Below are positions 35,941 to 44,821 of a stretch of 64,000 bases of DNA, piece after piece. The stretch spans positions 1 to 64,000 of the forward strand of contig DASXNV010000106.1 of assembly GCA_036494815.1 (NCBI GenBank), in the 5' to 3' direction. This DNA comes from Poindextera sp036494815. GTDB taxonomy: Bacteria > Pseudomonadota > Alphaproteobacteria > Caulobacterales > Caulobacteraceae. Position numbers and translations under genes: made by a program. Position 1 is the first letter of the stretch. Each line of letters begins with the position of its first letter. Below the pieces are notes generated by a model. That model searched no databases, was not told where the DNA came from, and saw only the letters and a list, made by a program, of their open reading frames with translations.

Positions 35941-37563
35941 TCAGGTTTGCATCAGGTGGCGGCGATAGGTGTCGCGCAGCACCTTCTTGTCGATCTTGCC
36001 GGTAGCCGTCAGGGGCACGACGGCGAAGACCACGTCATCGGGGGTCCACCACTTGGCGATCCGCGGCTTCAGGAATTCCAGCACCTCATCGCGGGTGACC
36101 GCACGGCCCTCGTGGACCTCGATCACCAGCAGGGGGCGCTCCTCCCATTTGGGATGGGGCACGCCGACCACGGCGGCGATGCGCACGCCAGGACAAGCGA
36201 CGGCGGCGTTCTCCAGGTCGATGGAGCTGATCCATTCGCCGCCGGACTTGATCACGTCCTTGTTGCGGTCGGTGATGCGCATGAAGCCGGCGGCGTCGAT
36301 GGTGGCGATGTCGCCTGTGTCGAACCAGCCCTCGGCGTCGACCACGTCTTTGTCGCCGCGATAATAGCGACGCAGCACCCAGGGTCCGCGCACCATCAGC
36401 GCGCCGGAGGTGGTCCCGTTGCGCGGCGCCTCAGCGCCGGTGTCATCGACGATCTTTAGCTCGATGCCGAACTGCATTCGGCCCTGGCGGGTCCACAGGA
36501 CCTCGTCCCGCTCGTCGTCGGACAGACGGTCGAGGGCCGGGCTGGGGGTCGAGACCACGCCTAGGGGACTGGTCTCGGTCATGCCCCACAATTGCAGGAT
36601 ATCGACGCTGTAGCGCTGCTTCAGGGTCTCGGCCATCATCTGCGGCACGGCTGAGCCGCCGATCACCAGGCGCTGCAACTTGCCGGGCTTCAGGTCACGT
36701 TCGGCGATATAGGCTAGATACAGGGTCCAGATGGTCGGCACGCCGCCGCTGAGGGTCACCTCTTCCGTGGCGATCAGCTCGTGCAGGCTGGCAGGGTCGA
36801 AGCGGTCGGCGGGCAGCACCAGCTTGCAGCCGTTGAGCGGGGCCATATAGGGCAGGCCCCAGGCCGTGGCGTGGTACATGGACGAACAGGGCATGACCAC
36901 ATCGTGGGCCGACAGGCCAAAGGCGCCGCTGAGCCCCCCGGCCATGGCGTGCAGCACGATGGAGCGGTGAGAATAGAGCACCCCCTTGGGATCGCCGGTG
37001 GTGCCCGAGGTGTAGCAGAGGCAGGCGCCGGCGTTCTCGTCGACCACCGGCCAATCGAAGCCGGGCGTCTGGGCCGCCAGCAGGGACTCGTAACAGAGCG
37101 CGCCTGCCGCACCCGGCTGATGATAGGTCTCATCGGTCAAGCGGATGAAGGCGCGCAGGTTCGGCAGCTGCGGCGCCACGCGGTCGACCAGATCAGCGAA
37201 GCTGGGGTCGAACAGCAGCACGGTGGAGCCGGCGTGATCCAGGATGTAGCGGATCTGGTCCTCGAACAGGCGCGGATTGACCGTGTGCAGCACCGCGCCC
37301 AGGCCCGGGACGGCGAAGAACAGCTCCAGGTGCCGGTGGGTGTTCCAGGCCAGGGTCGCCACGCGGTCGCCGGACCGCACGCCCAGCTCGATCAGCGCCT
37401 TGGCCAACTGCTCGCAGCGGCGGCCGAGATCGGCATAGCCATACCGGACCAGATCGCCCTCGACCGTACGCGAGACCACTTCACGCTCGCCGTGATTGGC
37501 CGCCGCATGGCGCAGGATGGCCGTGGTCGACAGCGGCGCGGTCTGCATCAGTCCGGGGATCAT
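35941..37563 (-). CDS. Medium/long-chain fatty-acid--CoA ligase (AlkK-like, cluster ligase 2)
   Basis: 540 aa, the length of the AlkK/FadD3-like group. A3 motif CYTSGTTGDPKGVLYSHRSI, then MPCSSMYHATAWGLPYMAP, LQLWGMTETSPLGVVSTPSP, DTGDIATIDAAGFMRITDRN followed by KDVIKSGGEWISSIDLE, and TATGKIDKKVLRDTYRRH. These blocks closely match bacterial medium-chain acyl-CoA ligases. 62 bp upstream of ligase 1, same strand, so probably co-transcribed. Confidence 0.9.
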   Translation of the reverse strand: MIPGLMQTAPLSTTAILRHAAANHGEREVVSRTVEGDLVRYGYADLGRRCEQLAKALIELGVRSGDRVATLAWNTHRHLELFFAVPGLGAVLHTVNPRLFEDQIRYILDHAGSTVLLFDPSFADLVDRVAPQLPNLRAFIRLTDETYHQPGAAGALCYESLLAAQTPGFDWPVVDENAGACLCYTSGTTGDPKGVLYSHRSIVLHAMAGGLSGAFGLSAHDVVMPCSSMYHATAWGLPYMAPLNGCKLVLPADRFDPASLHELIATEEVTLSGGVPTIWTLYLAYIAERDLKPGKLQRLVIGGSAVPQMMAETLKQRYSVDILQLWGMTETSPLGVVSTPSPALDRLSDDERDEVLWTRQGRMQFGIELKIVDDTGAEAPRNGTTSGALMVRGPWVLRRYYRGDKDVVDAEGWFDTGDIATIDAAGFMRITDRNKDVIKSGGEWISSIDLENAAVACPGVRIAAVVGVPHPKWEERPLLVIEVHEGRAVTRDEVLEFLKPRIAKWWTPDDVVFAVVPLTATGKIDKKVLRDTYRRHLMQT

Positions 37564-37672
37564 GCGTCGGTTCGGCTCCCAAGGCGGAGAGGTTTAGCCC
37601 CCCTGTTGACCCTTTACCCAGGACCATAGACCGGCGCGTGATCGGCGATAAGGGACGCCGTAGCGGAAGGGG

Positions 37673-39229
37673 TTAGTCCTTCACCAGATACGCATACTGA
37701 TCGCGCAGCTCGCGCTTGAGCACCTTGCCGATGGCGCTGCGCGGCAGGCTGAGGACGAGCTCCAGGGCGGCCAGGCGCTGGGTCTTGCCGAGTTTGGCGT
37801 TGGCCCAGGCGCGCAGGTCTTCGCCGGCGATCCCGGCAGCCGGCTTCAGCACCACCAGGGCGATGGGGGTTTCGCCCCAGCGGTCGGACGGCGCGCCCAC
37901 CACCGCCGCCTCGGCCACCGCCTCATGCGCCGCCAGCACCGCCTCCAGGTCGCTGGGGTAGATGTTGAAGCCGCCGGAGATGATCATGTCCTTCTTGCGG
38001 TCCATCAGCGTCAGGAAGCCGTCCCCGTCGAAGCGGCCCACATCCCCGGTGCGGATGAAGCGCTTGCCGGTCGGATCGCGCCATTCGGCGTCGGCGGTCT
38101 TGCCTGGCTGATTGTGATAGCCGTTCATCATCGCCGGCGAGTGACCCACCACCTCGCCGACTTCGCCCACGGCGACCTCCTTGCCGTCCTCGTCGATCAG
38201 CCGGATGTCGTGGCCCGGCGCGGGCCGGCCCACCGTGTGCAGCTTGTCGGGGCGTTCGTGGGCGGCCAGGATGAAGGTGCCGCCGCCCTCGGTCATGCCG
38301 AAATATTCCACCAGCCCGCCAGGCCAGCGCTTGAGCACATCCGCCTTCAGAGCGGCGGCGAAGGGGGCGCTGGTGGAGAACTTCATGCGGAAACTGGACA
38401 GGTCGTAGCGGTCGAAGTCGGGGTGCTCCATCAGCCGGCGATACTGCACCGGCACCAGCATGGCGTGGGTGGCGCGATGCTTTTCAGCGAGCTGCAGGAA
38501 CTTCACCACATCGAACTTCTCCATCAGCACCGCCGTCCCGCCACCGGCCAGAGTGGGAATGATGCAGACCAGGGTGGTGTTGGAATAGAGCGGGGTGGAG
38601 ATCATGGTCACGGCGTCGTCGCCATAGCCGCCGGCGCCGGCCCGGCCCACATGCTGCCAGCGCATGGCGTGGGACTGGACGATGCCCTTGGGCGCGCCGG
38701 TGGTGCCCGAGGAATAGATGATATTGAAGGCCCAGTCGGGCTGAACCTCCACCGGCGCCGGCTTGGCGCCGGCCGGCGGCAGCCAGGCTTCAAAGGCCTC
38801 GCCGGCGCCCGAGCCGTCGAGCGAGATGCGCCGGGCGGCGATCTGGTCCGCCACCCAGGTCAGCTCGTGCGCCACGCCGGTATCGAGGAAGAACAGGGTC
38901 GAGGCGCTGTCGGCGACCATGGTCGCCAGGCTTTCCGGAGTCGAGGACGGGGCCAACGGGGCGACGGCGACGCCGGCCCGAAGCGCGCCCATGAACACCG
39001 CCACATATTCGATCGAGGTCAGGGCGCAGACGGCGATGGCGTCGCGCGGTTTGACCCCGTCGCGCTGAAGGCCGGCGGCGACGCGGTCCATCAGCCGGTC
39101 GAGCTCGCCATAGGTCAGGAATCGCTCGCCGTGGATTAGGGCCACCTGGTCCGGCCGCTCGGCCGCCTGGGCGCCGATCAGGGCCGGCAGGGTTCCAAAG
39201 TCCTGGGTGAACATGGCCGCGGCGGTCAT
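37673..39229 (-). CDS. AMP-dependent acyl-CoA synthetase (cluster ligase 3)
   Basis: 518 aa. A3 IIYSSGTTGAPKGIVQSHAM, VEYFGMTEGGGTFILAAHER, RTGDVGRFDGDGFLTLMDRK followed by KDMIISGGFNIYPSDLE, and A10 LPRSAIGKVLKRELRDQYAY. All catalytic blocks intact. It is distinct from ligases 1, 2 and 4, so not a recent duplicate. Function by context: activation of an acid within the flavin monooxygenase and hydrolase cluster. Confidence 0.9.
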   Translation of the reverse strand: MTAAAMFTQDFGTLPALIGAQAAERPDQVALIHGERFLTYGELDRLMDRVAAGLQRDGVKPRDAIAVCALTSIEYVAVFMGALRAGVAVAPLAPSSTPESLATMVADSASTLFFLDTGVAHELTWVADQIAARRISLDGSGAGEAFEAWLPPAGAKPAPVEVQPDWAFNIIYSSGTTGAPKGIVQSHAMRWQHVGRAGAGGYGDDAVTMISTPLYSNTTLVCIIPTLAGGGTAVLMEKFDVVKFLQLAEKHRATHAMLVPVQYRRLMEHPDFDRYDLSSFRMKFSTSAPFAAALKADVLKRWPGGLVEYFGMTEGGGTFILAAHERPDKLHTVGRPAPGHDIRLIDEDGKEVAVGEVGEVVGHSPAMMNGYHNQPGKTADAEWRDPTGKRFIRTGDVGRFDGDGFLTLMDRKKDMIISGGFNIYPSDLEAVLAAHEAVAEAAVVGAPSDRWGETPIALVVLKPAAGIAGEDLRAWANAKLGKTQRLAALELVLSLPRSAIGKVLKRELRDQYAYLVKD

Positions 39230-39324
39230 GGGCGGATCCTTCTCATACAGTCGTTTGACGCGGGCTTAGCATGGGTGAGCCAAGTGGCGACAGCGGCAGT
39301 ATGGGCGAAAATCTGGCCCCGCCC

Positions 39325-40107
39325 CTACCCCAGCCGCCCGATCGCCGCCGCCACCTCGGCGGCCTTTTCCCAGATCACCATATGGCCGGCTTCGGGGATG
39401 GAGGTCAGTTGGCAATGTGGCATGCGGCGCTTGAATTCGTGGGCGTAGACCGGCGGCATGATGCGGTCGCTGTCGCCCCAGACCAGGGCGGTGCGAGCCT
39501 TGATGCGATAGAGCCGCTCGGACAGTCCCCGCTCGGGGATCGGGAACAGGATCTTGCCGGCCATGCCCAGCTGGCGAGCGTTAGTCACCAGATAGGTCTG
39601 CAGGAATTTCGGATCGTCCACGGCCAGGCCGGCGGTCATCATGGCGCGCCCCGCCGCCACGTCGTGGAACAACAGGTTCGGCATCTCGAACGGCAGGGTG
39701 GAGAAGATGTCCGTAGCCGGATGATCGTCCAGCCACAGGCCCGCCGGACAGATCAGGCCCAGGCGTGACACGTCATTGGGCGCCGTCGCCGCCATCTCCG
39801 CGGCGATCATGCCGCCCATGGAATGGCCGACCAGAACCGGATCCTTCAGCCCCAGGGCGTCCACCACATCCCAGCTGTGCAGGGTGAAGTCGAGCATGTC
39901 GCGCAGATCCGGGCACTCGTCGCTGGGGCCATAGCCGGGCAACAGGGGCGCATAGACCTGATGGGTCTCGGCCAGCTTGTTCAGCAGGGGATCTTCGCCG
40001 GTGACGCCTCCGGCGCCGTGCAGAAAGACCAGGGGCTGGCCGGCGCCGCCCGTATAGTACTGCACCGGGACGTGACGGGTCTGGACCGTCTTCAGCTGCA
40101 TGGCCAT
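39325..40107 (-). CDS. Alpha/beta hydrolase (cluster hydrolase)
   Basis: 260 aa from ATG 40107, with an AAAGG upstream; ATG 40101 is an alternative. Oxyanion segment FLHGAGG (residues 28-34), nucleophile Ser96 in GHSMGG, acid in WGDSDRIMPP and His in EAGHMVIWE. Resembles ring-cleavage or lactone-type hydrolases of aromatic and terpenoid pathways. It follows the luciferase-like gene after 8 nt, so the two are probably functionally coupled. Confidence 0.88.
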   Translation of the reverse strand: MAMQLKTVQTRHVPVQYYTGGAGQPLVFLHGAGGVTGEDPLLNKLAETHQVYAPLLPGYGPSDECPDLRDMLDFTLHSWDVVDALGLKDPVLVGHSMGGMIAAEMAATAPNDVSRLGLICPAGLWLDDHPATDIFSTLPFEMPNLLFHDVAAGRAMMTAGLAVDDPKFLQTYLVTNARQLGMAGKILFPIPERGLSERLYRIKARTALVWGDSDRIMPPVYAHEFKRRMPHCQLTSIPEAGHMVIWEKAAEVAAAIGRLG

Positions 40108-40115
40108 GCCTTTGC

Positions 40116-41381
40116 TCACGCCTGGGTCGCTACGAGGGCGGCGTCGCGTTCCGACGGCAGCGAGCCGGGGACAGCCTGTCTGGCCAGGGGCTTGCACCAG
40201 AACCGGTCGTCGTCGGCATAGTCGGGGAACATGTTCCTCAACTTGGGCATCACCTTCTCGGCGAACAGCTTGGTGGAATACATGCACTTGTCCGCCGGCA
40301 TGTTCCCCACATGCATCAGGCAGAAGATGTTGCCCACATTCAGGCCCTTGATCAGCTCCTCCATCCGTTGGCGGACGGTATCCGGGCTGCCGGCGATCAC
40401 GTGGCCCTGTTCGGTCAGCTCCTTCCAGCTCAGCTGGGTGTAGCCGCCCTTGGGTGGGGCGTATTGCGACAGGGCGCCCGACTGGATGGTCTTGATGGTG
40501 CGATAGCCGGGGGCGTCGGCGAAGCCCGGATAGACGTGCAGGCAGCGGTTATAGAAATAGCTGACGTGCTCGGAATAGAGCCGCTCGGCCTCCTCGTCGG
40601 TCTCGGCCACGCAGATGGTCTGGGCGAAACCGGCGCGATAGGGCGAGGCGTCCGGCGCATTGCGCTCGGCCACCCGGTCCCAATAGCCCTGCATCAGGGC
40701 CTTGGCCCGGATGTAGCCGGAGAAGCTGAGATAGGAATAGGAATAGGTGTTGTCGATGCAGAAGTCGTAAGTCTCCACCGAGCCGCCGCCGGGGATATGG
40801 ATCGGCGGATTGGGCTGCTGGATCGGCCGCGGCCAGATGTTCACATAGCGTAGCTTGTTGTAGCGGCCGTTGAAGGCGAACGGCTCGCGCTCATGCCAGG
40901 CGCGCAGGATCAGGTCGTGGGCCTCCTGATACTTCTCCCGGGTCAAGGCCGGGATCTGGCCATAGCAATAGTTGGTGTCCATGGAGGTGCCGACCGGAAA
41001 GCCCGCCACCAGCCGCCCGCCGGAAATGCAGTCCAGCATGGCGAACTCCTCGGCCACCCGGACCGGGGGATTGTAGAGGGCGATGGAGTTGCCCAGCACC
41101 ACCAGGGCCACATCCTTAGTGCGTCGGGCCAGGGCGGCGGCGATGATATTGGGCGAGGGCATGATGCCATAGCCGTTCTGGTGGTGCTCGTTGACCCCGA
41201 TGCCGTCGAACCCCACGGTCCCGGCATATTCCAGAAGGTCCATATAGGTGTTGTAGACCTCGTGGCTGCGCACCGGATCGAACAGCTTTTGATCGATGTC
41301 CACCCACACCGAGCGGTTCTTTTCCCGGAAATCGTCGGGCAGGTCCGGCCACGGCATCAGGTTGAACCAAGTGAACTTCAT
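40116..41381 (-). CDS. LLM-class flavin-dependent oxidoreductase (luciferase-like)
   Basis: 421 aa from ATG 41381 (MKFTWFNLMPWPDLPDDF). Bacterial luciferase-like TIM barrel: DGIGVNEHHQNGYGIMPSPN, AALARRTKDVALVVLGNSIA and GRLVAGFPVGTSMDTNYCYG. Continues with the long AHDLILRAWHEREPFAFNGR loop and WPRPIQQPNPPIHIPGGGS. Such enzymes use reduced FMN or F420 to oxygenate substrates, often ketones by Baeyer-Villiger chemistry. The hydrolase behind it could open the resulting ester or lactone. Substrate unknown. Confidence 0.9.
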   Translation of the reverse strand: MKFTWFNLMPWPDLPDDFREKNRSVWVDIDQKLFDPVRSHEVYNTYMDLLEYAGTVGFDGIGVNEHHQNGYGIMPSPNIIAAALARRTKDVALVVLGNSIALYNPPVRVAEEFAMLDCISGGRLVAGFPVGTSMDTNYCYGQIPALTREKYQEAHDLILRAWHEREPFAFNGRYNKLRYVNIWPRPIQQPNPPIHIPGGGSVETYDFCIDNTYSYSYLSFSGYIRAKALMQGYWDRVAERNAPDASPYRAGFAQTICVAETDEEAERLYSEHVSYFYNRCLHVYPGFADAPGYRTIKTIQSGALSQYAPPKGGYTQLSWKELTEQGHVIAGSPDTVRQRMEELIKGLNVGNIFCLMHVGNMPADKCMYSTKLFAEKVMPKLRNMFPDYADDDRFWCKPLARQAVPGSLPSERDAALVATQA

Positions 41382-41437
41382 GGCGTCCTCCGACACTTGG
41401 CCGGGGCGCTTTTCGCGTCTTGGTCCCTGGCTGTTGG

Positions 41438-41450
41438 TTATCGATGATAA
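41438..41450. promoter_or_regulatory. Inverted repeat upstream of the LLM gene
   Basis: TTATC-GAT-GATAA, a 13-bp interrupted palindrome with one further matching outer pair (G at 41436, C at 41452), lies 57 bp upstream of the LLM start. Position and symmetry fit a repressor or activator site for the catabolic cluster. The regulator gene is not in view. Confidence 0.35.
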
Positions 41451-41516
41451 TCAAGTAGCGCGCGGTGGATAGGGGGATTTTTGCTCGCTGGTTAGAGGCT
41501 CTATCCCTTCCATTTC

Positions 41517-41651
41517 CGTCATGGCCGAGCTTGTCTCGGCCATCCATGCCGTGAATGGGCGGGCAGGACCACGGCGTTGGACTCATCTTGATGGTCCGCC
41601 ACGGCGGCGTGTTCACGGCATAGGTCCCCGCGACAAACGCGGCGATGACGG
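41517..41651. repeat. Dispersed palindromic repeat, copy 2
   Basis: Same element as 32887-33022. Begins CGTCATGGCCGAG, ends GGCGATGACGG. Inner arms CATGCCGTGAA and TTCACGGCAT. It lies between ligase 4 and the LLM gene. Confidence 0.8.
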
Positions 41652-41671
41652 AAGCGGTGTGCGAAGGCCCC

Positions 41672-43261
41672 CTAAATCTGCTTCACGCGCCCCGCCCAGT
41701 AGGGCGCGCGCACCTGCCGCCGCTGGACCTTGCCGGCTTCCGAACGGGGGATGTCGTCAGCGAAGTCGATGCTGCGCGGCGCCTTGTAGGACGCCAGATG
41801 CTGGCGGGCGAAGGCGATCAGGTCCTTGGCCAGGGCGTCCGACGGCTCGAACCCCGGCTGCAGCAAGACCACGGACTTGACCTCCTCGCCCCACTCCTCG
41901 CTGGGCGTGCCGATGGTGCAGACATCCAGCACCGCCGGGTGCTTGGTCAGCTCGTTGTCGATCTCCTGGGGATAGATATTGACCCCGCCGGAGATAATGC
42001 ATTCGGCGGTGCGGCCGGTGAGGAAGAGATAGCCGTCCTCGTCCACATAGCCCATGTCGCCGACAGTGAAGTGGCTGCCGCCGTCCAGACTGGCGGCCGC
42101 GGTCTTTTCCTTGTCGTTGAAATATTCGAACCGGGCGATCGGGCTGTGCTGGAAATAGATGGCGCCCACCTCGCCGGGGGCGGCGTCCTGGCCGGCCTCG
42201 TTGATCACGCGCGTGCCGAAGGCTGGGTCCAGCCGCCCGACGCTGCCAGGCCTTTGCAGCCACTCCTCGGAATTGATGAAGAAGTTTCCGCCGCCCTCGC
42301 TGGCCGCATAGTACTCATAAAGGATCGGGCCGAGCCAGGCGATCATGGCCCGCTTCACCTCCGGCGGCGTCGGGGCCGCCCCATGCAGCACATAGCGCAG
42401 GCTGGACAGGTCGTAGCGGCCACGCACCTCAGCCGGCAAAGCCAACAGCCGCTGGAACATGGTGGCGACCATGTGCACGTGGGTCACCCGATGGGTCTCC
42501 ACCGCCTTCAGCCATGCCTCGGGGTCGAACTTCTCCATCAGGGCGATGGTGATCCCTGCGTTCATGGGCTGGGTGACGTCGAAGGCCAGGGGCGCGGCGT
42601 GATAGGCGGGGCCGCAGCACAGATTGACGTCGCCGTCGCGATCATAGCCCTTCAAGGTGCCTGCGCCCCAGGCCGGTGGCACGACCAGCGGCCGCGCCCG
42701 GAACACCCCCTTGGGCCGGCCGGTGGTGCCGGAGGTGTACATCATGGTGCCGCCATGGACCGGTTCGGCCGGATCGGCGTCGCTCTCGGCGGCCAGGACG
42801 TCCTCGTAAGGTTCGAACCCCGCGATCGGCCCGCCGATGGACAGTTTCAGCTGCTGGCCGTCATTGACCGAGGCCAAGGCGCCGGCGGCGAAATCGACAT
42901 GGGCGATGAAGGCCTTGGCCCTGCAGTCACCGACGATATAGGCGATCTCCGGCGGGCTCAGATGCCAGTTGACCGGGGTCAGGCGAAGGCCCGAGCGCAG
43001 ATTGGCCGCCAGGACCTCGATGAATTCCGGCGTGTTGGGACAGAGCAGCGCCACGTGGTCGCCGGGTTCAAGACCCGCGCGGCGCAGGGCGGCGGCCAGG
43101 CGGTTGGCGTTGGCGTGCAGTTGGCGAAACGTGCGCGTTCCGCGCGGGGCCTGGATGGCGATCCGGTCAGGCTTCAGCTCGACATAGAGCTTGGACATCA
43201 TCCCCTTGCTCGCCAGATCCACGATCAGACTGACATCGACCGGCGCATTATGGGCGTTCAT
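41672..43261 (-). CDS. AMP-dependent acyl-CoA synthetase (cluster ligase 4)
   Basis: 529 aa from ATG 43261; a GTG four codons upstream is directly abutted by GGGA and less likely. A3 MMYTSGTTGRPKGVFRARPL, EYYAASEGGGNFFINSEEWL, GDMGYVDEDGYLFLTGRTAE followed by CIISGGVNIYPQEID, and A10 RSEAGKVQRRQVRAPYW. Overall it is the closest relative in the window of ligase 1 (shared SGGVNIYPQEI and YW end). It should activate a related acid. Separated from the LLM gene by a dispersed repeat. Confidence 0.9.
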   Translation of the reverse strand: MNAHNAPVDVSLIVDLASKGMMSKLYVELKPDRIAIQAPRGTRTFRQLHANANRLAAALRRAGLEPGDHVALLCPNTPEFIEVLAANLRSGLRLTPVNWHLSPPEIAYIVGDCRAKAFIAHVDFAAGALASVNDGQQLKLSIGGPIAGFEPYEDVLAAESDADPAEPVHGGTMMYTSGTTGRPKGVFRARPLVVPPAWGAGTLKGYDRDGDVNLCCGPAYHAAPLAFDVTQPMNAGITIALMEKFDPEAWLKAVETHRVTHVHMVATMFQRLLALPAEVRGRYDLSSLRYVLHGAAPTPPEVKRAMIAWLGPILYEYYAASEGGGNFFINSEEWLQRPGSVGRLDPAFGTRVINEAGQDAAPGEVGAIYFQHSPIARFEYFNDKEKTAAASLDGGSHFTVGDMGYVDEDGYLFLTGRTAECIISGGVNIYPQEIDNELTKHPAVLDVCTIGTPSEEWGEEVKSVVLLQPGFEPSDALAKDLIAFARQHLASYKAPRSIDFADDIPRSEAGKVQRRQVRAPYWAGRVKQI

Positions 43262-43390
43262 AAATCCACTCACTCCCGTGTGGGCGCCGAACCTCTAACG
43301 GGCGGCTGATCCCTACGATCGTTTTAAATGACACCATGGCCGCCGCAGCGTCCAGGGGGAGACGGGGTCTGGAGCGGGAAAAGCGGGCTG

Positions 43391-44008
43391 CTAGCTGGCC
43401 GGAAACTCCAGCCGGGTGGTCACCCCAGCTGAAAGATTGCTGGTCATCTCGCCGCGAACCTGGTCGGCCAGGCCCTTGATCAGCCATAGGCCGAGCTTGG
43501 TGCGGTCCTCGGTCAGGTCGTCGCGGCCGACACCATCGTCACTGATCGTCAGCGCCGCGCGGCCGCCAGGCTCCGTGGTCAGGGTCACCTTGATCACCCC
43601 GGCGCGGTCGGCGGGATGGGCGTGGTTGATGGCGTTGGTGACCAGCTCGTTGGCGATGATGGCCACGGCCGAGGCTAGCTGCTCGCGCAACACCAGCGGG
43701 TCTGTCTCCACATGCAGCTGCACCGGCCGTCCGCCGATCCGCCGCCGCCACTGGGCCTGCATGTCGGTGAGGAAGCCGGCGAAGTCGCACCCATCCACCG
43801 CCACCATCCGCTGCTGCAAGGCGCCCAATGCGCTGACCGCCTCTAGGATCCAGCCCAGCTGGCGGCGCGCCTCCGGCTCCACCGAACGCTGCTGGCGCAT
43901 GCGCGTCAGGGTCGAGAGTAGCTGGAACAGGTTGGCCAGCCGGTGGCGCTGTTCGGCGAGGCCGTGATCCTTGTCGGCCCTGTCTTGGTTGGCCTCATCT
44001 TCAATCAA
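43391..44008 (-). CDS. Sensorless histidine kinase, HWE/HisKA_2 type
   Basis: 205 aa. The TTG start at 44008 is supported by a GGGGGAG 7 nt upstream. No input domain: phosphoacceptor helix AEQRHRLANLFQLLSTLTRM (His in HRLAN), then ATPase motifs ANELVTNAINHAHP, ISDDGVGRDD and KLGLWLIKGLA. This is the HWE/HisKA_2 arrangement used by general-stress kinases in alphaproteobacteria. It may be a soluble kinase or histidine phosphotransferase. No cognate response regulator adjoins. Confidence 0.8.
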   Translation of the reverse strand: MIEDEANQDRADKDHGLAEQRHRLANLFQLLSTLTRMRQQRSVEPEARRQLGWILEAVSALGALQQRMVAVDGCDFAGFLTDMQAQWRRRIGGRPVQLHVETDPLVLREQLASAVAIIANELVTNAINHAHPADRAGVIKVTLTTEPGGRAALTISDDGVGRDDLTEDRTKLGLWLIKGLADQVRGEMTSNLSAGVTTRLEFPAS

Positions 44009-44138
44009 GGACTGTCTCCCCCGGCAATCTCACATTTCCGCCCTCAGACAGGCGCCGGAGCCAGGCTCCGCGCCCGATCCCTCAACCTACACCAACAGGT
44101 GGCGGCGTCATCCAGTTGTTACAGTTGTCCAGTTCGCC

Positions 44139-44807
44139 TCAAACTTCCCAGACCTCCCCGCCCGGCGCCGTCGCCCGCTCGCCGGCGAGGGGGCAGTGTT
44201 CGGCCAGCACCGCGCCGCAGGCATCGATGGCGGCCAGGAGGCCGGCGGTGGTGTCGCCGGCCCTGATCGGCCCCAGAGCGGCCTTGACCGCGCGGTCCCA
44301 GGCCGCTTCACCCACCTTGGCGTGGATCACCTCGTCGGCGATCACCTCGACCCGGCGCTCGGCCAGGGAGGCGTAGATCAGGACGCCGGTTTCCGCCTCG
44401 GTGGCGTGAAGGCGGTGGGCGAACTGTTCCAGGGCGCGGGCATGGACCCGGTCGCGCTTGATCGACGGCGGGGTCAGGAGCCGCCGCACCGTCGGCAGCG
44501 AGACGAGCAGCAGGGCGGCGGCGAACAACAGGGCCTGGGCGATAGCGTAGCCCAAAAGCACCGTCATCGGATCTGGCCCGGAGGCCATTTCGCTCCAGTC
44601 GCTGCCGCCCAGGTCGTTCCAGGGTTTCAGGCCAATGAGCAGAACCAGGGGCGGCGTAGCCAGGGCCAGGCCGGCGGCCCAGGCGAAGGGGACCTCGCGA
44701 TAGGCCCCGCTCTCATGAGCGACGACGCAGAAAATCTCGCCGGTGGTGCGCGCCTCGGCGACGGCGATGGCGTCATGGACGCGCTTGTGATCGGCCTTGG
44801 TCAGCAT
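44139..44807 (-). CDS. TPM domain membrane protein
   Basis: 222 aa from ATG 44807, with GAGGAG upstream overlapping the previous gene's end; a GTG at 44825 is the alternative. TPM-type core: AIAVAEARTTGEIFCVVAHE, two membrane segments (AWAAGLALATPPLVLLIGL and GYAIAQALLFAAALLLVSL), then ALEQFAHRLHATEAETGVLI and YASLAERRVEVIADEVIHAK. Third gene of a LemA-TPM-TPM operon; function unknown. Confidence 0.82.
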   Translation of the reverse strand: MLTKADHKRVHDAIAVAEARTTGEIFCVVAHESGAYREVPFAWAAGLALATPPLVLLIGLKPWNDLGGSDWSEMASGPDPMTVLLGYAIAQALLFAAALLLVSLPTVRRLLTPPSIKRDRVHARALEQFAHRLHATEAETGVLIYASLAERRVEVIADEVIHAKVGEAAWDRAVKAALGPIRAGDTTAGLLAAIDACGAVLAEHCPLAGERATAPGGEVWEV

Positions 44808-44821
44808 CGCACCCGTTCTCC

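Noticed and set aside
41645..43309. Long plus-strand frame (554 codons) opposite ligase 4
   Set aside because: Antisense shadow of a gene with full ANL motifs; its product is rich in Gly, Ala, Arg and His with no domain.
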